A stretch of DNA of 64,000 bases from Eunapius fragilis (taxonomy: Eukaryota; Porifera; Demospongiae; Spongillida; Spongillidae): the NCBI GenBank assembly GCA_963681505.1, contig OY811971.1, positions 18,681,234 through 18,745,233 on the forward strand. The letters are read 5' to 3'. The translations under genes were made by a program, and so were the position numbers. Under the pieces are notes generated by a model, which saw nothing but the letters and a program-made list of their open reading frames with translations, made no database searches and was not told the DNA's origin. Positions 55,103-64,000 of the stretch are shown here, one piece after another (the stretch's first letter is position 1; every line of letters starts with the position of its first letter).

Positions 55103-56487
55103 TACTAATATGCGGAACGGAACGATGTGGAACGTTCTGTTCCGTTCCGCCTACTAAAATGCGGAACGGAAAAAATGATTTTAATATTTACACATGCTTT
55201 ATGCTTCGTTGATCCAAGTGTGCATGACACGTGTTTAGATGGATGGATGTTTGTTGTTAGTCCGTAAATCACCTAGCGTAAGCGATATTTTTTCACTGTT
55301 GGGAAATGCAAGTGGTAGTGGAGACTGTGTGATGGTAGCTACCCAAAAGCTTGAAGCTAACCAGATTTTTGTATTCAAGGCTACTGAACCTTCAAAACTG
55401 GGTAAGCGTATGAAAATTAAGTTGACATGGTATCCATCGGATGCGGTAATAAAATACATGTAATGGTGTTGATGCAGAAATTCATGGGCCACCACCCCTA
55501 CCCACACACACACGCGGAACTAAAATGTTTTTTAAACATAACCTTCTTGCAGACGACTGGAGATTTGATGGATATCGCTGGAGAAGCCAAGGTGTATGCA
55601 AACTTCCAAGAAGTGAACCCAAGGTATGTATTTTCACATTGATACATCAATGGAGTTTCAAAGAACTTTCAAAGGCATACGTACCGGCTCCTCGAAGATG
55701 CATCGGTTACTCTAGTCCACTATGTGGGAGATAATAGCATAGCTGTTGACTTTGCTCACTGTAATGCAGTGCATAGCAATATTCCATACACTAGAACTTG
55801 TCCATCAGCTATGGAAACGCTAAAATCACTGTATAAATCAGATCTTGCAAACATTGTGTATAAAAAAAGAGATAGCTGCATTATACTCCGATTCAGCGAA
55901 GATGCAATCTCAAATTCCACGTGATATGAAGCAGCTTCGTAACTTACGTTACCAACAATTGCAACAGTCTCGCATTTCTAAAGATGATCTGAATAACCTA
56001 CATAAAATTGCCTATGATTTTAGTGGTTTTGTATGGAAGATTATCACATTTCCTGATTTAGTTTATTGCATTTTAGGAAGTTCTTGAGGAATTCGATAAA
56101 GTTCTACAGCTAGAACACGGTTCACAGTTGTTTTTATATGATACCACTTTCCAACTCGGAGATTTCTATGTTTCAACTCTTTTGACTCAGATTAGCAATG
56201 TGACACACATGTATGCCATGATCATACTGTTCCTCAGATTAGCAAGAGGGCACCACTGTGATACTGTTCCTCGGATTGGCAATGTGATACACATGAATGC
56301 CATGCATACTGTTCCTCAGATTAGCAATGATGTGATCATACTGTTCCACAGATTAGCAATGATGTGACACATATGTATGCCATACTGGGTTGTAGCATTA
56401 GGTTTTAAAAACTGCAATGTCGTTCCGCATTTTAATACGCGGAATGGAACGGAATCTTCCACGAAAGTTTCGTTCCGCATATTAGTA
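55103..56487 (+). mobile_element. MULE-like element with decayed transposase, unit 3
   Basis: Same element as in units 1 and 2. Here the frame MFLYDTTFQLGDFYVSTLL (from 56128) lacks the upstream stop that interrupts it in units 1 and 2. The minisatellite (about 56183-56370) is the shortest of the three. Confidence 0.6.
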
Positions 56488-56636
56488 ACATCGAATTATC
56501 CATGTGTAAACAAACGTACTTCTGACTTGAAGGAAATTAAAAGGGCCGTTTGTCATGGTGAACATAATGCATGACAGTGTTGTGACGAGAGCCTAACCTC
56601 TGGGGATTGTTCCAGTTGCTCAGTTGCTACCTGAGA

Positions 56637-56817
56637 CAATGGGGGCGGGGGGGGGGGGGGGGAGGGGGGGGGGGGGGGGGCTAAGATGACATTAACTATC
56701 AATTTTCACCATATTTGGTCTTGGTATTATCATATGTCTTGGTATTACAATTTATGGTGAAAATGGATACTAACGATCATCTTAGCCCCCCTCTCAACCC
56801 CCCCCCCTCCGGCCCTG
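56637..56817. mobile_element. MITE with CTAAGATGA inverted arms, behind unit 3
   Basis: CAATGGGGGCGGGG and poly-G on the left, CCCCCTCCGGCCCTGG on the right. Internal arms GCTAAGATGACATTAACTAT and ACGATCATCTTAGC are inverse, and an ATTTTCACCAT / ATGGTGAAAAT pair lies further in. It is present at the ends of units 2 and 3 but absent after unit 1. Confidence 0.8.
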
Positions 56818-58627
56818 GTACCTGGTATCGCTCTTAGATTGAATATATGCAGTCTGCATTTTCATGGTATTTACTAGCGATTGTAATATAAGGATGAATG
56901 AATGCATCCACTGCAACCAAGTCTATACAATGAATTTTATTTCATAGCCTCTCTCGTTCCCACTACCGTAAATACCTAAATATCAAACCTAGTTTCCAAC
57001 TCAAAACAGTCGAGTATGCATACCGCAAATACATACATGTAATCGAGGTGATGGCCGTGGAAATAGGAATCATCTCTGGACACACAGGAGATATAGTGTC
57101 CTACTCCATTATACAGCTAGATCGATATCCGGACAAGTGGTTCAGGGAAGCACCGACCGCTCGCATCATTAAACGTTCAAAAACAAACACGCCCGCAATA
57201 CACACTTTTTTGTATAGTATTTGTCTCCCTTGACACCAGGTCAAGTGAAGGTTGTTTCATGGGCACATAATTGACCAAGATGAGAACGTGCCCCTCGAAT
57301 ACACATAATTGAGCTTCGCAACAGAGAGCATGTAAGGGATCTCAACCACTTTGATGGTTGAGCTATAATAAGCCTGGCTCTGAGAGACCAGACGCTTGAA
57401 ACTTGTGGCTTGAGGGCCAAGCCCGCCCCTGCAAGAAAGAATGAGCGAAGTAAAGGCTGTATGCATGTTCCTCTCCAGCCTTCCCTTTCATTGTCCCTCC
57501 ACCTCACTACTCATATTTATACTTACACGGCCTTTCATTTAATGTTATAAAAGTGAGCGCATCACTGGCTCTAGGCATTAAGCGTCACATCGGTATCACC
57601 AGGGAATTAGTATCTCTGTAACACATTTGAGAGGTTCGAAATCGTCCATATATGTATTTCTGTCGTTTGCTATGAAACACCTCACATGCGTTGTGAGCGT
57701 TTTAGGTTAATGGCTGGCGAATTAGAAGTTTTTTTTTTTTTTCAGTGCGCATCACACAAGCATGTGTACCCTCTGGCACAGGCAGTGGTGCGTATTTATC
57801 AGTTTAGCGTGTTTTCGTGTTGGTTAGTCCTATTTGTATTACGTATATGATAATTAATTATATAATTATAATTATATATATATATAAGCACAAACTGATT
57901 GATGCATGTCACTAGATATTGATGATATGACACTCGATTTACTTATTAATTGGTCATAGCTACCGTATTTCAGAGTCTGATCAATAATACATCATGTATG
58001 GCTGTACCTGAAAATAATTTGCCATCCGCATTCTTTCCCAGCAGTAGAGCAGGTGAGCCGTATATACAGTTGCATAGTTGTTTGTTCAGCCATTATGATC
58101 TGGTTAATTATGCATCCTGTATGGCTGCACCAGAAAGTATATTACCATCGCATTCTTGTCCCTGCCACAGCTAGCAATTCAGGCGTCTGATGGCGTATGA
58201 CTACGTAATCATGTACATGTATTCTTATGAGACCAACGGGGAATTCACGTAACAAAGGTATCGCAAACCAATGTGATGGTGAGATAGAAAACTCATCGTA
58301 CGTATTCTGCTTTTTACATTTTGTCACAGCGCTCTGGAGGGGTACGATTTAAACGCGTACGTTTGTTGCTGGTAGCCATTCTGTCTACGACTGTACTGGT
58401 AAGTGACATTCTTCGTATAAAGGGTACATGTTGCGTTGCGTAAGGATAAATCCTGCATGCGCTCAACATAGGTATGTGTTCTACTGAAACAAGCAAGTCA
58501 AGCAAGGCATAAAGCCATTGCTTTACCCCGTGTGTCATACACCCTTGTAGGTAAATCGATTGCTTACAGATGAGCCAACACATGCAGTTGAGGAAAACTG
58601 GATCCGTCTAGGTTAACGGCTTCTTCC
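56818..58627. other. Intergenic with short direct repeats
   Basis: No gene supported. A unit TGTATGGCTGTACCTGAAA...CCATCCGCATTC occurs at about 57994 and again, diverged, at about 58117. AGTAGAGCAGGTGAGCCGTA with its following 35 bp (about 58043-58100) recurs at 59524-59580. Confidence 0.5.
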
Positions 58628-58755
58628 CAGTGGCGTCCTGGCAGGGGGGGGGGGGGGGGGGGGAGCAATGAAAGATGGGGCGCCAAAAAGGCTTGTAAGA
58701 TAACGTGATTGTACGTGTGCGTGAAATTAATATAAGGGGCACCATTTATGGTTCT

Positions 58756-58792
<37 letters not shown>

Positions 58793-58814
58793 AAAGACAG
58801 CCAGGATGCCACTG
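58628..58814. mobile_element. hAT-like MITE with CAGTGGC ends
   Basis: Ends CAGTGGCGTCCTGGC and GCCAGGATGCCACTG with inner poly-G and poly-C tracts. Outer 8 bp CTTCTTCC and CTTTTTCG share 6 of 8 positions, compatible with an aged 8-bp target duplication (hAT hallmark). Confidence 0.75.
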
Positions 58815-59700
58815 CTTTTTCGAAGGCAGATTTTACAGCGCCCTTCTGTGGTGGATTGCTTTTTCTTTCACACTCGCAGCAGCTAATCAGCGTCTTTGAG
58901 CAGGATTGAATAGAAGAAAGAGGAGGTTTGTATAAAAGGTAATGGTTTTGGTGAATTTTTAAATTTATGCCCTATATCGACTCTAATAGGTGAAGATTCA
59001 GCTACAAAAGATAAGGCCTCTAGCATGCAGGCGGCGGGATCAACCACATCATGAAGTAGTATTCTTTATTCCAGGTAGAGCAGATCATTCCGCATGTAGA
59101 GTTTTATTAGTGCTCTATTTTAGGCTAGGGTGGGGCATATGTAGCCTGGGTGGAAGAGGCATCTGCCATGATCTCCTCAATGGCTCTACTTGTAACATTG
59201 CTATATTCCCCTCTGTACATGCATACGTAAATGGTTATTAAAATGTATTTGAAAGAAATTGCCGGGCAAATTTATTAAAGCTGGTTACTACTGGAAACGA
59301 GTTATTAAAAATAACGTGCGCGTGGGGACGAGATGAAGTTACGGTGTCTTGCGGATATTGCTCACGTACTCACGCGTAACCACACGAGGAATATTACGGC
59401 CGCTGTCCTATCCCCATGAGTAATCGGTTCGAACGTTGGTACGTAAGCCTGATGTCAACGTAATCCGTCACGTCAGGGCTACAAATGAATTGGCCCGCGG
59501 CAGGGCAATCGAATCGCTGTGTGCAGTAGAGCAGGTGAGCCGTATATACAATTGCATAGTTGTTTGTTCAACCATTATATTATTATTAATATAGTGGCCA
59601 TGCGCACACACCTATATTTACACAAAACTATTCAATGTATGCTTATAGTGCACACCTCCACAACGAACGCCTCTCCCTCACTACAGATCCACACTGCATC
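58815..59700. other. Intergenic, no gene seen
   Basis: No supported gene; contains the second copy of the direct repeat at 59524-59580. Confidence 0.5.
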
Positions 59701-59717
59701 GCAGCACCTATGTTCAT

Positions 59718-60060
59718 ATGAATGTGCTGTCCCTAGTATATCAGATGCAACAGAAAACTAGCAGTCATGCTGTGATAGGTAGCGCAAGATCTGGCTGCAG
59801 AAACCCAATAACGGTAAGAATGAAAAAAAAGTTGGGTTGGGATGCGTTCCCATTGCCGTGGAGGCATTCGGCAATTGGTGTCAAGAGGCAAGCAGACATT
59901 CTCACGATTGGCATCTCGTTTGGCTACTGACTCATCACAACCAAAGTCAAAAGCTTCATTGCTGACCTCTATGGACGCTAGATATAATCCTTATGAGAGC
60001 CATTGCAAGGGCCATTCTTGCCAGAGCTTTAGGGCCAATATAGGGCCGTTTTCTTAAGTG
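59718..60060 (+). pseudogene. LINE-type C-terminal remnant, copy 1
   Basis: Frameshifted pieces homologous to 60833-61110 at DNA level, with LGWDAFPLPWRHSAIGVKRQ and SRLASRLATDSSQPKSKASL. They match the end of the repetitive protein described in the next entry. Confidence 0.55.
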
Positions 60061-60179
60061 CATAGAATTACTTAATGCTGTTTGTAGTAGTTTTGTGTTA
60101 TATGTTAGCTTTAGCCATGGTGGATTAGGTCTCTGCTCCCTCATCACTCATTCATTGCAGCTTACATCGCATCACTATG

Positions 60180-61115
60180 TAGCTCAGGCCTCTGTGCAGT
60201 TGATAGTTCATACCTCATCAATGCTGTTGCTAAATTCTATAGTCAAGTTTCTACGTCTGATCTAATTACCATAGAATCACTTACTGCTAACCCAGTGTCA
60301 CAGAGAGTCTATCAAGAAAGATCAAATGTTTCATTCTTTGTTAGGGGCACCTTCCATTGCTAATAAAGCTCACCACCTCCTTGCTGTCTCTGATCCTCAT
60401 ACTGTTTCCTGGATATCTGTGGTACCCTCTGTTAACTTAGGCCTACATCTGGATCCAAGTGAATTCCAGGCTGCCATTAAGTGGTGGCTTGGAATGGATA
60501 CCTCTGGAGGTTCCCTGTGTCCCTGTATTCTCTTTGTTCTGTCGTTGCTCTTGACCCTCTTGGCCATCATGCAGTTTCCTGTAAGTGAGGTATAGGAGTG
60601 CAGTGATTCGGCACAACCAACTAAGGGATGTATTTGCAGAAGCTTGTCGTTAAGCCAATTTTACAGTGAGGATTGAGATGGGTAGTGGGCTCACTCCTGA
60701 TCACAACCACTCTCATCCTGTTGATGTGCTTGTAGAAGGGTGGGAAAGAGGAAAGCCAGCGGCATTGGACATCACAGTTACTTCTCCACACTGCCCAGCC
60801 TTTCTAGGTGAGGCTAGTTAGGTGGCTGGGGTAGCAGCTCTGGCTGCAGAAACCCAAAAGTACATAGCTAATGGTAAAAAGTGCCAAGGATTGGGTTGGA
60901 CATGTGTTCCCATTGCTGTGGAAACATACCGCAATTGGGTTAAAGAGGCAAAGCAGACAATTGGCATCTCATCTGATTACTGACTCATCACAACCAAAGT
61001 CAAATGTTATTGCTGACCTGTATGGACGTTTAAATCTAACCCTGATGATGGCCATTGCAAGGGCCATTCTATCCTGAGCTTCCAGGCCAATAGGGCTGCT
61101 TACTTAAGTACATAG
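60180..61115 (+). pseudogene. LINE-type C-terminal remnant, copy 2
   Basis: Reads LLGAPSIANKAHHLLAVSDP, VNLGLHLDPSEFQAAIKWWL and GMDTSGGSLCPC, then in shifted frames GSGLTPDHNHSHPVDVLVEG, GKPAALDITVTSPHCPAFLG, AALAAETQKYIANGKKCQGL and GWTCVPIAVETYRNWVKEA. This series is the C-terminal part of reverse-transcriptase-related proteins common in sponge and other eukaryotic repeats (family knowledge). Several frameshifts and stops; no RT core is seen. Confidence 0.6.
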
Positions 61116-61765
61116 TTTTTTGTCTTGTGTTAGTTAGTGTGTTATAATTCTGTTCATGTATTCTCTTTATTATTATTATTTTAAAACTGCAGTCGTTTGG
61201 CAAAGACAATCTGATTCAGTAAAAATTGTTTTCATCAATCTCCAGTAACCGAAGTACCAAAAAGTAAAGAAAGCGTCCCTCTCCTTGAAGAAGTGGTCTA
61301 TCCATTCTTCTAATACGTTGTCTTAACCTTGGTGATATTAGGCTTTGAGTTATGTGACCACGCATGTCTTGAACTGGCGATCTTTATACTCTCGGTTCAA
61401 GTGCGAGTTAATTTTGTTGGGCTTGTAATTTCTGAATGGAAATGGTAGCGAGTGACTAATTCAGTGAAAGTGGCTCTTCGTCTTCAGTCAAAGGTGAATA
61501 CCAGAATCACTTCGTTGACAGGTTCAATGACGTTATTTGGAATGTGTTTAAAGAAAACAATGACGTCCACCCCCCAGAAATAGTTCGATGTCCTATTAAT
61601 CAGAGATACGGTAGATAATTTCAGATTCATCCATTTATAGGCCAAAATATGTACATTTTTGGGAGGTATTTATATACATCACCATATACAGAAGTTGCAA
61701 GTTGCACTCTCTCTTTTTTGCGTTGGTGAACAACTGTACGCTCGTAAATAACCCCAATACATGAC
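61116..61765. other. Intergenic, upstream of the LRR gene
   Basis: No gene or repeat recognised; should hold the promoter of the following gene. Confidence 0.4.
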
Positions 61766-64000
61766 ATGGATGTCGAATCAGACCCTTGGTGTGCGTATGC
61801 AAAATGCTTACGACACGACCTGAAGTTGTGCACTAACCTTGTGTTGGATTTCGGAAATCTTCAAGCGTGCCTCGACGTCGCACAGAAGTATAAAGCCTGG
61901 CAGGGAAAGGATGACACAACGAAATGTTTTGATTACGAATCGTTTCTATGGGATTACCTCGGCGACGAAAACGCAACACCATTTCCAAGACTGACCTCGC
62001 TCACAGTTAGCGGACTTCATCTTGCAACTGGTATTAGCAACCGCAAAGGTGATTTGAAGTACGTAGTGTCTTCTAACACTTATGATCAGGTCTTCCACTG
62101 TAGGTTCAGAATTGATTAAGTTCTTCACCCAACTCAAAAATATTGAGAAGTTGGGTATAAATGGTTATTGCCCTTTTATCGACTCCATGCAGGTACGTAC
62201 GCATCCATGCCTTTTGGCGTTTTTTTTTTCTTGTACCGCATTCATGCACAGTATTCTTTTCATTCATTTATTGATATATTTATTTATTTACACTGGCTTA
62301 CAAAACGAGCTGCTTATATAGCGTTTTTGTTTCAGTTTTGGAACATGGATAAGCTACAAGAGGTGTGCTTAGACTCTGCCAGTATTCACAGCCTATCTCC
62401 ATCCATTGGAAATCTCAAATTTCTGAAACATCTCTCTCTTAATGCAAATGCACTATCAGATCTCCCTATCACATTGGGCTTCTGCCAAAATCTTAAAACA
62501 TTAAGTTTGGATGCTAACTCATTTTCCTACATTCCTAGTGCTATTCTTATGATAAATAATTTTAAACACTTGAGCATTACAGGTAATCCTCTGGTTAGAT
62601 GTGTACAGAATGTCCCACTGAAGGAGTTAGCAGCTATTCCCTACACCCTTGCTTCACTACCAGTCATAAGCACGTCATCAGTGCTTTTAAACTACATGGA
62701 CCACTGGAGATTGGATAGCCTTGTTCATAAGGAACTTGAAATGCTGAACTATCCTATGTCCAAAGTAGCTCTCTGTGGATGGTGCAGCCAGCAGATATTA
62801 CAAGGTAAGTTTAAACTGACTCATTTAAAAAAAAAGAATTTCATTTGTACTTTTTCATCACAAAGAACATGCTGTTGAGGTTTTCCTGGCACTTTATCTT
62901 GGGCTGTGCAATGTACCAGTCCAACTTCAAACATGCAGTACAAAGTGCCTGCAGAAACTGGTATTGCATTTAAATGAACAGAACTTAGATGATAAAAATT
63001 GCGTATTAGACAATGATCCTGTTACTGTCCATCCATCTGCATATAATCTTCCTTCTGGTGAGCGGTAGTAATAATGATTCAGTTGAGAGCTTTTTGTAAT
63101 GAAAAACATTTCAGGCACTGAAAGGATGTTATCAGAAAGCGTAGTGGAACTCGATCTATCTGGTACCTGCATAAAAAATAGTTTGCAAGGTCGATGTCAG
63201 GTATGGTTACTGTTGGGAATATTATATGTTTAATGATATAAATAAATTGGTTATTAATTTTAACATTAAAAGAATTCCTTTCGCAGGTTTGGGAAATGAC
63301 TAGTGTGAAGAAGCTGTCCTTAGATCACACAAATATTAGCAGCCTATCCCCCTCTGTAGGAAAGATGAAAACTCTGGAGATTCTATCCCTTGAATCCAAT
63401 AGCCTTTCTGACCTCCCTCTTACTCTGGAGTACTGTCAGAAATTAATTGGCCTAAATTTAAAGGAAAATCATTTTGCCTTCATCCCAGGGGTGGTGCTGA
63501 AGCTCAGAAACCTCAAGGAGTTGAAGCACTCCATCATACCTGCAAAGGGATGTGAGCAATCAGTACAGGCCATGTTTCCAGGGCCATCAGCACAGACTTA
63601 TCAAAGTCCATCTTCTCTGCAGAGTATATGCATGGCTACAGTTATTGTAAATCACATAGATTACTGGCATCCCAGGAATGGCACTTCTGAACAATGGGTA
63701 GCAGCAGCTAACAATCTTGCATCAAGCATAACACTCTGTCACAGATGTGGCTCATTGATTTCTCAAGGTAAACATTTGTGGAATGCACGTAACTAGCCTT
63801 CATTCAGTATTAATTCTAGAATATGCTGTGAAGGTATCACTGCATTCATACCATGGAACGGATGTTGTTCCATTCCTATTAAAAGCGTGCAATGTTAAAT
63901 GCCATCAAGAAATGGCATCTTGCCTAATGGAACAGAATGGAGCTACATCAAAATTGAATACATTAAAGAAGGGAACTATATTATGTGAGAGTGAAGGAAG
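61766..64000 (+). CDS. Leucine-rich-repeat protein, 7 exons, 3' end outside window
   Basis: Exons fitted by borders and phase: 61766-62048, 62104-62192, 62336-62804, 62866-63057, 63115-63200, 63287-63767, 63820 to beyond 64000. N-terminus MDVESDPWCAYAKCLRHDLK, then plant/SDS22-like short LRRs: exon 3 has SLSPSIGNLKFLKHLSLNAN and LPITLGFCQNLKTLSLDANS; exon 6 has SLSPSVGKMKTLEILSLESN and LPLTLEYCQKLIGLNLKENH. Each LRR exon ends in a CxxC (CGWC, CHRC) and is followed by an exon with two more Cys about 30-40 residues on, suggesting a small zinc-binding module like the tail of LRRC58-type proteins (tentative). Probably an intracellular scaffold or adaptor, since no signal peptide or membrane segment is seen. 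No frame breaks. Confidence 0.75.

Larger units (their letters stand above)
52580..56636. repeat. Tandem unit 3, 5' truncated
   Basis: Third copy. It lacks the first 220 bp or so of the unit (the equivalent of 48037-48257). Almost identical to unit 2. Confidence 0.9.

Noticed and set aside
57241-57507. 88-aa minus-strand frame as a gene
   Set aside because: No domain, no splice context, repeat-like composition.

Overview
The window is animal DNA, most likely from a demosponge. The grounds are short introns (about 48-200 bp) with GT-AG borders inside recognisable metazoan genes (prolyl 4-hydroxylase alpha, a DEATH-NACHT-LRR receptor, 7TM receptors), large intronless multipass beta-helix proteins, and a dense load of small inverted-repeat transposons with poly-G/poly-C tracts. 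The species assignment is inference. Nothing prokaryotic, no rRNA and no intact tRNA gene is seen.

Layout. (1) 0.3-22.7 kb: two tandem paralogues of an intronless gene coding for a secreted-type parallel beta-helix ectodomain joined to a multipass membrane region (861-5000 and 18497-22186). They share promoter, palindrome, polyA signal and a downstream 39-bp minisatellite, and a third promoter remnant lies between them at about 16.06-16.27 kb. The paralogues are separated by a transposon graveyard: a 5.65-kb Mutator-like composite element with about 100-bp terminal inverted repeats and a perfect 9-bp target duplication (10802-16451), nested DIRS, RecQ and accessory-gene fragments, several foldback MITEs, an isolated MBD4-like exon, and an assembly gap of 200 N next to a long TTC tract. 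(2) 22.7-29 kb: tRNA-derived SINE-like sequence, tandem repeats and a decayed two-gene CACTA/EnSpm element with GTTATAC subterminal repeats. (3) 29.2-37.8 kb: a 12-exon prolyl 4-hydroxylase alpha subunit gene, with diverged inverted copies of one repeat upstream of it and inside its fourth intron; the second half of its TPR exon set is not visible. (4) 38.9-42.0 kb: a DEATH-NACHT-LRR (NLR) gene with one 61-bp intron and one premature stop. (5) 43.7-56.6 kb: three tandem units of about 4.1-4.4 kb, each with one intronless rhodopsin-like 7TM receptor on the minus strand and one decayed transposase-bearing element on the plus strand. (6) 56.8-61.2 kb: MITE and LINE remnants. (7) 61.77 kb to the end: a multi-exon leucine-rich-repeat gene built from duplicated exon modules, running off the window.

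The genes form no operon or single pathway. The shared theme is expansion of membrane receptors and innate-type receptors by tandem duplication, with transposons marking the order of events. The strongest new-looking signals are the Mutator-like family that shares one conserved TIR core in four places, the in-frame repeat deletion between the beta-helix paralogues, and the receptor-plus-transposon triplication.
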